Part shown: positions 17,496 to 26,275 of the stretch, piece after piece | Numbering within the stretch: the first letter of the stretch is position 1 | Layout of the letters: every line of letters begins with the position of its first letter | Assembly (NCBI GenBank): GCA_019614645.1 | Contig: JABWDB010000111.1 | Coordinates: 1-64,000, forward strand | Direction: 5' to 3' | Origin: Stratiolaelaps scimitus | Lineage: Eukaryota; Arthropoda; Arachnida; Mesostigmata; Laelapidae | DNA length: 64,000 nucleotides | The notes under the pieces: generated by a model | Told to the model about the DNA's origin: nothing | What the model saw: the letters and a program-made list of their open reading frames with translations, nothing else | Database searches by the model: none | Translations under genes and position numbers: made by a program

Positions 17496-18143
17496 CGCTT
17501 CTGTAAAGTCAAAGCAGGGGTCTTCGCATTGTACAAATACATCGTAATCGTTATCAAAATTGCGTTTCATGTCATCTACCAGGACGCTGAGTGTGGTGTA
17601 TGGAATGCCAAATTTCTTGTTCAATTGCTTGAGGAGAGTACCATATGGCTTTGAACAATCAGGCTCAATAAACAGAGACCTCGACATGGTCATGTCAAAC
17701 ATGCTTTCAATTTCCAGTCTCTTCAGATTGCTTGAAACGTGCTCAGCCACTCCATTTGACCAAAGCACCATGTAATCAAATTTCATACGCCATTGTGCCA
17801 ATACTGATTTCTCGCACTTTGTGCTATCATCGTCTCTAATGATTGTTTCATCCAAATCCCACACCACGACACTGGCAGGCGGTAGTGTGCAGTTTCGTTT
17901 GAAAGACTCAAATGCGGCAATGGCCTCTTTTACCGTAGTGCAGCTATCAACTGTAAATGAGGTTGGTTTAGTATTCAGCGAGCATACGTACATGCTAGTG
18001 TACTCTGGCTCATTCGAAGTCACCGTAGTAAAGTATTGTTCGAGTTTTTGTCTATCGGCGTCGGTAATGGTTTTGGGCACGATACACTGAGAGTAGAACA
18101 TCGGACCGAATTGGTAATACCCATCTGCTGTTCGTACCTCCAT
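17454..18143 (-). CDS. 38k: 38K-like HAD-superfamily phosphatase
   Basis: A 229-residue protein. HAD motif I is VVWDLDETI (Asp96, Asp98), motif II is VLWSNG (126-131), and the motif IV region is VLVDDMKRNFDND (188-200). This DLDET plus LWSNG arrangement is that of baculo- and nudiviral 38K (Ac98), a capsid-associated protein that dephosphorylates P6.9 and is required for nucleocapsid assembly. It is shorter than the baculoviral form (about 320) and the N-terminal ~80 residues differ. A 3' overlap with the convergent gene and 46 bp to the upstream kinase place it in the core block. Confidence 0.85.
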   Translation of the reverse strand: MEVRTADGYYQFGPMFYSQCIVPKTITDADRQKLEQYFTTVTSNEPEYTSMYVCSLNTKPTSFTVDSCTTVKEAIAAFESFKRNCTLPPASVVVWDLDETIIRDDDSTKCEKSVLAQWRMKFDYMVLWSNGVAEHVSSNLKRLEIESMFDMTMSRSLFIEPDCSKPYGTLLKQLNKKFGIPYTTLSVLVDDMKRNFDNDYDVFVQCEDPCFDFTEALLSVTSSVNADCV

Positions 18144-18189
18144 CTTTCACCAATCGCAAGCAATCTGGCAAGGAGTCGTTCTCTTTTAT

Positions 18190-19119
18190 TCATTTTGAAT
18201 TCATGCTTTGCGCAATTGACATGTAATTTGTGTATGCAAGTGAATCAATTGGTGATTTGTGGTGTACTATATTAGCTAAGGCAGGCGAGCCAGGCAGCAA
18301 CTCAAAATGTCGTTTAAATTTATCTCTAATGGCAAGAGTCACCTGAGTCATGAGTTCGCTAGTGTCAATCTGATACTTGTGCCTGAAATATGCCAAGTCG
18401 ATGGTTGCCCAATCTAGTTTGTTTGCCAAATATGCGTATGCAGGTAGTTGGTACCAGTACGTTTGCGATTTTGAGTTTACTACGTCGTTGCCTTCATTGC
18501 GAGTTGCCAACTTGTCACGCCAAATGTCTACATCTGAATCCAAAATGATTAGTGCATCAATTTCTTGCCCTTTTACAAACTGCAACGCCAAATCGAAATC
18601 AGGTACCGTTTTGGAAATTACATCAATCTCGCCAGTCCATGTAAATTCACGAGGTACTGCATCGGGCACTCCATGTGGAAATTTGCTGGCAAGTTGGTGA
18701 ACAATCAGCCATGCGTAGTTTGAAATGGGCGATCTATCGATAATGTACTTGTGACTGTTCTTCACCAAGGCTGCTCCAACCAGCAAGTATGCCATTGATG
18801 TGATGGGGCTAGTGTTGTAAGTTTTCACATTCATGAAGCCGTTTATTTTGGCTGATTGCTGTGGAAATTGGCTGATAATTGTTGTCTTGCCAACGCATGA
18901 CATACCATCGATGCACACGCTGTCTTTCCATACTCGGTTAGACAGATATTTGTCAATTTCTTCAGTAACCGTCGTTGAAGTGTCATTGCGTTTGTCCAAA
19001 AAATACGTATCAATGTGCGTTTGACCAAGTGCGTTTCGCTTTTCAATCTCTTCAAAGCTTTCTGCTTGTTTGCGCGGCGTATTGTAAAATGCCGAGATCA
19101 GGTTGGCGTTTGAATGCAT
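18190..19119 (-). CDS. tk: Thymidine-kinase-like protein B
   Basis: A 309-residue deoxynucleoside-kinase-type protein. Walker A DGMSCVGKTT is at 71-80, the DRS motif is IIDRSPISNYAWL, and the lid is TRNEGNDVV. The N-terminal ~60 residues are an extension. It has the best dNK motif set of the three paralogues and is probably active on pyrimidine deoxynucleosides, judging by family. The start overlaps the end of the upstream ODV-E66-like gene by 22 bp. Confidence 0.8.
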   Translation of the reverse strand: MHSNANLISAFYNTPRKQAESFEEIEKRNALGQTHIDTYFLDKRNDTSTTVTEEIDKYLSNRVWKDSVCIDGMSCVGKTTIISQFPQQSAKINGFMNVKTYNTSPITSMAYLLVGAALVKNSHKYIIDRSPISNYAWLIVHQLASKFPHGVPDAVPREFTWTGEIDVISKTVPDFDLALQFVKGQEIDALIILDSDVDIWRDKLATRNEGNDVVNSKSQTYWYQLPAYAYLANKLDWATIDLAYFRHKYQIDTSELMTQVTLAIRDKFKRHFELLPGSPALANIVHHKSPIDSLAYTNYMSIAQSMNSK

Positions 19120-20645
19120 AGTTGATTGCTCAGTGAGTCAAACTTGAATTGGTACAGTTGCCGTTTATAGCACAGCGTGTAGGTGATGGGCAAATACAAG
19201 TCTTTCTTTGGCCAGCAAAGCACTGGTTGCCGTTTATATACCAAAAGAAAAGTTTCATTATCGTCATCGGTCTTTATAGCGTAATCAGTGTCGATAGCCT
19301 CATTATTATCAGTTAGTTGCCAAGTGCTCAGGATAGCTCTGGTACTACTTGCATCAATTTGGTAAGCCACCTGATTTAAATCACGATAGGTGATGCTTTT
19401 GTCAGCAACGTTGCTTATGCAAATACTTTGCTGAACTACCTGTTTGCTTGCATTGATTATTAATGTTTCAACCACATTTGCGTTGAGAAGTTCTGGTATG
19501 AGGTATTGTTGATAAAGAAATCCAATGTCATTATGACAAAACACTGCACTAACGCAATTTGTCACTGTGAGAGAAAGTTCTTTTGGAAAGTGCACGTCAA
19601 AGCAACCAGCCCTTGAAACATCATCTTCGCCAGTAATAAACACTCGTCTGAAATACTGCTGCTCGATGCGATCGTTCCATTTACTAGCATTTATGGTTCT
19701 CAATTGCTTGAATGCACGTACTGCAAACTGACCATTTTCATGGTTCCATCGGAGGTATCCAATGCTCGGAATGACTTTGAGCCCAAACCCAGCATCTGCT
19801 CTGACCGGCACCACTGAGGTATTTAGCCAATAATTATATTGGCATGCGCTGTTGTGAGTGATGGCTGGGTGCAACAGGAGGCGTTCTGTGTTGTTTAACA
19901 TGTCTATTGCTCGTTGCACGTTATCGTCATTTTTATATTGATTGTAATATTGCAGCATTTCCAAAGTGCCAGGCCCAATGCCTTCACTGAAGCCGCCATC
20001 GATAAATAGTTGGTATGGCTCATTGAAAAACGTTGCAGGCTCCCAAGCAGTGTTGATTTCCAAAGAAATTGGCAACGTGCTTTGCACCGATACCAGCATG
20101 TTGTCTGATTCTAGTACTGCGCATTTGGCTAGAAACTTTTGCACTGCTGCGTTGTCACTAACCATTAACGTTTTGAATAGAAAGCGTCGGAACCCCAAAT
20201 TGACAAAGTCGTCAGGGAGATCTTTGGGCGGTCTCACCAAAGCCAAATTGGTGAAATGCACCAGTACGTTTGCCATGCGCGTGTCTGTTACTGCCTGCGG
20301 TATAACGTAATCTTCATAGAACCTACACAATTCACTGAATGCAGTGCCGTTAGTTAGCCAGCCACTTAAATGAAGTTGATTGAAGGTAATGTTGCTAGTG
20401 GTTACTTCTAGTGACAATGCATGTAGCGGTGTAATTACGTGTCTATTTGGCAGCAGCCTGAACTTGTGCGTGTGTGAGTTGCGCTTCATTGCATTTTTTA
20501 AATTGGCGATAGACAGCCCCTTTGCTGCTGCGTTGATGGGGTGATCACCACCAATCATTGCACTAGTGAAAATTATGGCAAACACTACCAGACAAATTAC
20601 TGTCCACACAATCGCCAGAATAGAGGCGACCCTAGTCAAATTCAT
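19098..20645 (-). CDS. odv-e66: ODV-E66-like envelope protein (PL8 lyase fold)
   Basis: A 515-residue protein with an N-terminal membrane anchor (about 7-31), the topology of ODV-E66. The central region has FIDGGFSEGIGPGTLEML and, ~90 residues on, VIPSIGYLRWNHENGQFAVR, which resemble the helical toroid and PSxGYxR segments of the ODV-E66/polysaccharide lyase 8 family. In baculoviruses the protein is an occlusion-derived envelope component with chondroitin lyase activity that aids midgut infection. It is shorter than the usual 650-700 residues, and I cannot confirm the catalytic Asn/His/Tyr set. The fold assignment is tentative. Confidence 0.55.
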   Translation of the reverse strand: MNLTRVASILAIVWTVICLVVFAIIFTSAMIGGDHPINAAAKGLSIANLKNAMKRNSHTHKFRLLPNRHVITPLHALSLEVTTSNITFNQLHLSGWLTNGTAFSELCRFYEDYVIPQAVTDTRMANVLVHFTNLALVRPPKDLPDDFVNLGFRRFLFKTLMVSDNAAVQKFLAKCAVLESDNMLVSVQSTLPISLEINTAWEPATFFNEPYQLFIDGGFSEGIGPGTLEMLQYYNQYKNDDNVQRAIDMLNNTERLLLHPAITHNSACQYNYWLNTSVVPVRADAGFGLKVIPSIGYLRWNHENGQFAVRAFKQLRTINASKWNDRIEQQYFRRVFITGEDDVSRAGCFDVHFPKELSLTVTNCVSAVFCHNDIGFLYQQYLIPELLNANVVETLIINASKQVVQQSICISNVADKSITYRDLNQVAYQIDASSTRAILSTWQLTDNNEAIDTDYAIKTDDDNETFLLVYKRQPVLCWPKKDLYLPITYTLCYKRQLYQFKFDSLSNQLCIQTPT

Positions 20646-20674
20646 GGTGAACTACTTATGAAAAAATAATATGC

Positions 20675-21796
20675 TTAGACGATTTTGACCTCACTCAAAT
20701 TGGGTGCCACCATTAACGGTGCCAGTTTGTTGTCGTAGGTGAAATCAGCAGTTTCAGCCACTTGTAATGCGTCAATTTGCGTCTTCAACGCCGCGTCAGT
20801 ATCACCAGTAATTTCAGCAGAATGGGAAAACTTCACATTACCCTTCACCTTTTCCAGCGCTGCTGACTTGAGCACGTGCATCCAGAATGGAAAGCAGCCA
20901 AGCTCGTAACCTGCATTGACAAAAGCCACTGCCGTACTAGGGTCAGACACTGAGGCTGGCACAATGGTAGTGGTACCGATAATGTCCTTGTAGAATGCAT
21001 TCTTTACGTCAATAACGTAAAGTTTTTTGTTGTACACGACTATCAGTCTTTGGCCTAAACCATTGGTCAATGCTGTCGACTTGTAAATGAAGAAGTTGAC
21101 AAATTTGTCCTTACGATTCTTGTTGTGTTCTTTGAAAAGGCCGTCTAGGGGGATGGGAAAGGCGGTGTCAGTATCTGTGCGAATGGCAACCTTTTCGTAG
21201 CGATGGTTGGCATCAGTGGTCGTAGGAATGGGTGTTTCATTAGAATAGAAGAATGGTACGTAGCGATCAACAGAGCCCACCAACGAATCAGTAGTGGTAA
21301 TGTTATTTTTGTAGATGCTACCACCTCGCAGGTAGTATCGATGAAACTGGGCAGGTGTCTGGTCTGACCAATTCCACAGGTATGGTGTCATGTCAGCGTG
21401 AAACTTGATTGGGACTGTGGGTTTGATAATCATTTCTTGCATTTTACGAAGGCTTTCAGGATTAGTGTCCATGCAAGCGAGTGTTTTGTTGATAGTGTAA
21501 GTGACGTATTCCTTTGGATAGGTCGGTGCAACCCCATTGTCAAATTGGAAAGCATTATCAATTTTGAATACAGTGCCACTTATTTTAAGTGGTTTGACCT
21601 CGACTTGGGTTTTGTTGCACTCTAGCTTTGAATTTTTACCATCGCAAGAAATAGCACTGGTTGGTATGTGCACAAACTCATTGGTAAAGTACTCGGTATA
21701 CGTGTGTTTGCAATGGTGTCGGAGAAAGTACACATAAAGCAATCCCACTGCAAAAGCGATGATGATGATGATACCGATAATAAAGAATGGTGCCAT
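20675..21796 (-). CDS. Membrane-anchored VP91-C-terminal-like protein
   Basis: A 373-residue protein with an N-terminal anchor (about 4-24) and a short Cys-containing stalk. The C-terminal half shares the repeated module seen in its upstream neighbours and in the VP91-like gene: QRLIVVYNKKLYVIDVKNAF aligns with VICMGFYFYAIDVPIEHL, and ELGCFPFWMHVLKSAALEKVKGNVK aligns with GFQMFPHWLMHCDIKKLSDLAGKI. It is probably a virion envelope protein. ATAGATAGTG, the candidate late element, lies 42 nt upstream of its ATG. Confidence 0.75.
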   Translation of the reverse strand: MAPFFIIGIIIIIAFAVGLLYVYFLRHHCKHTYTEYFTNEFVHIPTSAISCDGKNSKLECNKTQVEVKPLKISGTVFKIDNAFQFDNGVAPTYPKEYVTYTINKTLACMDTNPESLRKMQEMIIKPTVPIKFHADMTPYLWNWSDQTPAQFHRYYLRGGSIYKNNITTTDSLVGSVDRYVPFFYSNETPIPTTTDANHRYEKVAIRTDTDTAFPIPLDGLFKEHNKNRKDKFVNFFIYKSTALTNGLGQRLIVVYNKKLYVIDVKNAFYKDIIGTTTIVPASVSDPSTAVAFVNAGYELGCFPFWMHVLKSAALEKVKGNVKFSHSAEITGDTDAALKTQIDALQVAETADFTYDNKLAPLMVAPNLSEVKIV

Positions 21797-21837
21797 GGTG
21801 TCAAATAACGAGACAAGTAAAGTGTAATTTCACGCCA

Positions 21838-21847
21838 CACTATCTAT
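21838..21847 (-). promoter_or_regulatory. Candidate late promoter element ATAGATAGTG
   Basis: An exact decamer also present upstream of the LPMO gene (42579-42588). Here it lies 42 nt before the ATG at 21796, at the very end of the upstream coding region. Confidence 0.5.
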
Positions 21848-23844
21848 GCCAACTTAATTTTCTTTTGAGACGGCACCGTCACAAAAGTTGGAAACGTTTT
21901 GCTGTGTTGATAAACGGTTCTCGCATGGTACTTGCCTGGTACTTTTTTCGTTATGAAACTGTCATGAGCGTCCTTTAGCAATTGCGAAATGTCAGTCCCA
22001 GTGATAACATCTTCTGAATAGCCTTCCGCGTCCCAATCAATAGTGTGTACGTTTTTTAATATGGTCATCCACTGCGGAAAGCCATTGTTATCCTTCCTGC
22101 TCGCGTAGTAGTCACCACTCATGGTAAACACGTGATACACCATCAACCAAGTGGTCGGAAAGTTTTTAAATTGGCCATCATACTCGCTTCGTTTCAAAAG
22201 TGGGATCCCGTCCTTGCAATCTGGCACTTGATAAGTCGTTTGATCAATCACTTGATTGACCAACGTAAATTTGTCTCGTGCAATTGCAGACAATTTGATG
22301 GAAATGCATGCCACTGCATGCCCCGTAACCACCGACATGAAGCAGTGGGTATCACTGAATGAAATGTCGTAAATGGCATTGAGATAGACGTGAGTGAAAT
22401 TGGCCGGTACAGTTTCTGGAGCCTTCGCTGCCAACTTTAACTTTTTGTGGTCTACGCCGAGCCACAGCATGGCCCCGCCAAACCTGGGAATTTCCCCAGA
22501 AACGTGGACTGAAGTGGCAATGTCATTCCACTGTTGAGAGTTTACATCATCGCGCAGCGCATAGCTAAACGCATCATTCAAAGTGTTGCAGTTGTACCAA
22601 GGCAACATTATTTCGCGTCTGGCGCCATCAAACCCAGATTGACCTGCCGTTCCAGGCTGCAACACATAATTTTTAAAGTAATGCTTGCCTTGCACGTTTA
22701 CTTTGACTTGCCAGTCATGAACATCTTTCACGCCATAGTTGTCAGTTGGCGGGGCTGCTGGTTTGTCGTTGATAAAGTCATAGAAAGTCATTTGTTCGAG
22801 CGCTATGTTTGGCACCGATGATGCGTAAATGTACCCAATCTGGAAATTTTTCGCATCTTTGAGAAACTTTTTGGTAATGTCTGAGAATGGTGTAAAATTT
22901 TCACATTGACCGTAACTGTAATACTCATCAGGTAATGAAACTTTTGGATAGTAACCTGGCTTTGCGAATGGGCCTGAGATGTTATCGTCATTTTGCAGTG
23001 CGTAATGTGTGAGTCGTTCACTGCATGCAAACGTGACACTTTTACCGTTTACGCACCTGGTACCTGCTGAAGGCACTGGTTTCAAATAGTCAGTTTCTGG
23101 GAACCATGACGTAGCAGTGGGTACACAATCATCAGCCACCTTTACCAGCCGTGGTGACTTGAGCACTCCCATTTCAGCCCACCCAGGATTGGTGGTTGGT
23201 GGTTGTAACGTTTTAACCCACGTAGTCAGTGTGGTGATTAAATCACCAGCAAAATCTGCAGCTATGTGTGTTTTCCCAAGAAACACTACCGAGTCTAGGA
23301 ATGCCTTGGTGTACTTGAAAAACACCATCCACGGTGGAAACATCTCCATGTCAGTAGGAAATACGCCATCGTAATTGACACCGAACCGAACGTAAATCAG
23401 TGAGTTTTTATACAACTTGCTTGCTTCTTCGCCACTTTCTACTATACGGTCGGCAACTACTTCGGGAAATGAATGTCTCGGGTACTCATTTAGAGACCTT
23501 GGGAATTTACTGGTAAAGTCGGTAGAATTGTCAATAGCGACTGCGCTTGATAAATGTTCAATGGGCACGTCAATAGCATAAAAGTAAAAGCCCATGCAGA
23601 TGACCATGCGTACGACCATGCCCTGTGCATTCTTTCTAAAAAGATATGGATACTCAACGATGCGCGTGTACTGTAAGCTTTCCATTTTATGGACGACGTT
23701 AATTAGATATAAAATGCCATCAGTAGGTGTAACGTCCATTTTTTTGCGGTCTGGTGACGGGAACAGAGCCTGCCACTTTTCCACCACAGGTACCATTTCA
23801 TTGGTGGTGTTGAACGGCACCAGATCTTGCATTGGTCGCTCCAT
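21844..23844 (-). CDS. VP91-C-terminal-like modular protein (666 residues)
   Basis: One of a tandem set. The ATG at 23844 gives MERPMQDLVPFNTTNEM, matching the M..xPFNxT start of its paralogues; frame-open residues further upstream have no ATG. It contains two copies of the IRMVICMG.xFxAIDV / PxWMxxL.. module, one near the N-terminus (VVRMVICMGFYFYAIDV, then MFPPWMVFFKYTKAF) and one in the C-terminal half (GHAVACISIKLSAI..., FPQWMTILKNV). Between them is a Cys-containing linker. No signal peptide or anchor. The last part of the upstream gene overlaps its start by 47 bp. Likely a structural protein; molecular role unknown. Confidence 0.75.
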   Translation of the reverse strand: MERPMQDLVPFNTTNEMVPVVEKWQALFPSPDRKKMDVTPTDGILYLINVVHKMESLQYTRIVEYPYLFRKNAQGMVVRMVICMGFYFYAIDVPIEHLSSAVAIDNSTDFTSKFPRSLNEYPRHSFPEVVADRIVESGEEASKLYKNSLIYVRFGVNYDGVFPTDMEMFPPWMVFFKYTKAFLDSVVFLGKTHIAADFAGDLITTLTTWVKTLQPPTTNPGWAEMGVLKSPRLVKVADDCVPTATSWFPETDYLKPVPSAGTRCVNGKSVTFACSERLTHYALQNDDNISGPFAKPGYYPKVSLPDEYYSYGQCENFTPFSDITKKFLKDAKNFQIGYIYASSVPNIALEQMTFYDFINDKPAAPPTDNYGVKDVHDWQVKVNVQGKHYFKNYVLQPGTAGQSGFDGARREIMLPWYNCNTLNDAFSYALRDDVNSQQWNDIATSVHVSGEIPRFGGAMLWLGVDHKKLKLAAKAPETVPANFTHVYLNAIYDISFSDTHCFMSVVTGHAVACISIKLSAIARDKFTLVNQVIDQTTYQVPDCKDGIPLLKRSEYDGQFKNFPTTWLMVYHVFTMSGDYYASRKDNNGFPQWMTILKNVHTIDWDAEGYSEDVITGTDISQLLKDAHDSFITKKVPGKYHARTVYQHSKTFPTFVTVPSQKKIKLA

Positions 23845-26236
23845 GTTTAGGCTTTGAGTTGCCGGTAGCAGTGCCTTTGTAGTTGAAGAAGCTATCGTCT
23901 GTTTTGGCCCTTTTGTGCACAAAGTCGTAATCAAAAGGTCTCACTAAAGTATCGTGATAACTGGCAGATACCTTGACGTCGGTAAATGGCAGATTGCCAA
24001 TGTTAGTTGCAGTATCTGCGCATTGATCTTTGTAAATCCACTGTTTTGGTAGCTTTACTGGTTCAAACAGATGTGTCTTTGGCTTTGTGTAGAAAGTGTT
24101 TGGCGTCAACGGGTCAGTATAATCAAATAGAGTTTCGTCGCATGAAACGGTCGTTGTTGTTGGGTATGTTTGCTTGGAATCTACAATGTGCATTTCTACT
24201 GGCAAGTTGCCAAATGGCGTATCAACGTGTTTGGTAATTTTCCTAGGTGTGGGATCTGGAATGTATCTGTAAATGTTGGTAAGCATGGGCGGCACTGTGT
24301 AGTTAATCAACGTAGGCAGCAAATTGGCACGGTCTTTGGCGTTCATTGCAAAGATGTCAATGTTTAGATCATTTCCTCGATTCTGACTACCTGATACAAA
24401 CCACTTGGAGTTTGCAATTGCTGCGAAAACATCACCATTGCCAGGTTGTATAACGGACCCATTTATCTCACGAAAGGCAAGCACGCCAATTGCAAGTTCC
24501 TTTACGTTGCCGTGGCTGTTCAACATTGGCCCACCAAAGGACGTGTCAAAATCAATAAAGCTAAGCCAATGAGGCATGCCCATACCAATGTTGTTGTCAT
24601 CTCTATGTAACGTGTCACCTTTGTAATTGGCATGCGCTAGCACTGTGTGATAGCCAGCATCCTGTTTGAATTCACTCATTTTTAGAAATGGCTTTTTATG
24701 CACTGGCGTATTGAATGTGTAGTTTCCAATGGTGGTTTTTTCAACGGCGTAGTCTTCCATGTGATGACTTAATACAAAAGCTTCAAAATATGAATCACCC
24801 AGCACGACTGCAAAATGACACGAACCTGAAATTCCAACATTGGTGACTGCGTGATAGATGGTATGGCAGTAAATTGGTTTGTCAGCTTTCGGCGCGTGCC
24901 ACATGCTGGTTTCAACCACCGTCGACCAGTTAATGAAAGTTTCAAAGTTAAACACGCCATTGTATAGCGTAGAGTTCTTGACGTGGAGCTGTTGAGGAAA
25001 ACTGTCTACAGTGACTTTACTTTCCAATGATGAAAATGTGAAACCTGTCCAGTTTGACTGGGCCTTTTTATTTTCTTCAAACGCGCTTTTGGTAACTCTA
25101 ATAAAAGGCAAATACGCCGGTGGCATTGGTCTTTCTTGAGTACCAATAAAGAAGCGCCCATTATACGCCCTCACGTAGGCGTCTGGCGTGCTTTCAATTT
25201 CGTTTTCAGGAAACTTTACAGTCAAGCGAGGCTTGAGGTACTTTTCTTTGATAAATCTGGCAGGCAGTGTAAAATTGTAATAATCTGCCATCTTGCCTGA
25301 AATGTCCACACACTCTATGCCTTTATCTTTGATGGTTGCTATTTGCGTGGACACGGTGAATGGTGCGTAGGCTTGTGACTCTTCAATTTCTGCATCCACC
25401 TGATTTGTATTTGGCATTTGAAAGTCCTTGGTATGGTTTGTGGAACAATCTACATTGACTCTGCCGTTCTCAGTGCATGACACGCCAGCAATGGGTACAT
25501 GCTTTGGCAGAAACGCGTCAGTCAAGTATTTTGTGATGATTGGAGTGCATTCATCTTTCAAAGTTGGCACATGAACTACCCCCAAATTGCTTAGAATCGG
25601 TGGCAGTGCTATTGGAAAAGTGGGTACTGTTTGCGTTACGTCTCTAACCCAAGGTTCGAGTCTCGCTTGAGGATTTTCAGTCAACGGGATCGTAATGCTG
25701 CTCACACTAGCAATGAGGCCTTCCAATTGGGCAATGCGAGTAATTCGCAAGAACGCTGCCCAGTACGGTAGCATGTGCCAGCCAGAGGGCTCACAAAATT
25801 GCCCATCAAAAGTGCACCCAACTCTATAGTACAGTAGCCCTTGCGTAGCATTGAAGTTGGTGAATGACCGTACGTCTTCATAAGGTATGGGTTGCGTGGG
25901 CAGTGGCGTGTTAGGCGAGGTAGGCTTTTCAGTTGGGATAGTCTCCGCTACAGTTAATTTCACATCAACTGCATGAAAAGTATCGCCCATGCAAATAACC
26001 ATTCTGATGGTGGAGTCTGACGACTTCCACACATAATAGGGATATTCCAGTATACGTACATGGTCCATGTCATTGGGTACCAGTGCCTGCATGCTGTAGA
26101 CGATGCCATCTGCGTGTGAGCTGTTGTACTTGACAGAGCCTTGCTTGGCAGCAGCAAGTATAGGTTTCCACGTTTCAGAGTTGGTGCCAATGTCAAACAG
26201 CGTGGTGGTAGTGTTGAAAGGTACGTGAGTCTCCAT
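23798..26236 (-). CDS. VP91-C-terminal-like modular protein (812 residues)
   Basis: Begins METHVPFNTTTT, the shared start of the family. It has two IRMVICMGDTFHAVDV-type modules (about 90-180 and 450-560) and two Cys-linked linkers. It closes with YTKPKTHLFEPV followed by a VRPFDYDFVHKRAK segment, which aligns with the C-terminus of the gene at 39567 and the linker of the VP91-like gene. ATAAATAGTG lies 30 nt upstream. Many potential N-glycosylation sequons but no recognisable signal peptide. Probably a virion protein. Confidence 0.78.
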   Translation of the reverse strand: METHVPFNTTTTLFDIGTNSETWKPILAAAKQGSVKYNSSHADGIVYSMQALVPNDMDHVRILEYPYYVWKSSDSTIRMVICMGDTFHAVDVKLTVAETIPTEKPTSPNTPLPTQPIPYEDVRSFTNFNATQGLLYYRVGCTFDGQFCEPSGWHMLPYWAAFLRITRIAQLEGLIASVSSITIPLTENPQARLEPWVRDVTQTVPTFPIALPPILSNLGVVHVPTLKDECTPIITKYLTDAFLPKHVPIAGVSCTENGRVNVDCSTNHTKDFQMPNTNQVDAEIEESQAYAPFTVSTQIATIKDKGIECVDISGKMADYYNFTLPARFIKEKYLKPRLTVKFPENEIESTPDAYVRAYNGRFFIGTQERPMPPAYLPFIRVTKSAFEENKKAQSNWTGFTFSSLESKVTVDSFPQQLHVKNSTLYNGVFNFETFINWSTVVETSMWHAPKADKPIYCHTIYHAVTNVGISGSCHFAVVLGDSYFEAFVLSHHMEDYAVEKTTIGNYTFNTPVHKKPFLKMSEFKQDAGYHTVLAHANYKGDTLHRDDNNIGMGMPHWLSFIDFDTSFGGPMLNSHGNVKELAIGVLAFREINGSVIQPGNGDVFAAIANSKWFVSGSQNRGNDLNIDIFAMNAKDRANLLPTLINYTVPPMLTNIYRYIPDPTPRKITKHVDTPFGNLPVEMHIVDSKQTYPTTTTVSCDETLFDYTDPLTPNTFYTKPKTHLFEPVKLPKQWIYKDQCADTATNIGNLPFTDVKVSASYHDTLVRPFDYDFVHKRAKTDDSFFNYKGTATGNSKPKHGATNARSGAVQHHQ

Positions 26237-26265
26237 GATAGAACGAAAAAAAGTGCAATTGATGC

Positions 26266-26275
26266 CACTATTTAT
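26266..26275 (-). promoter_or_regulatory. Candidate late promoter element ATAAATAGTG
   Basis: Overlaps CTATAAATAG on the minus strand, 30 nt before the ATG at 26236, so it could act as a TATA box, a late motif or both. Confidence 0.5.
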
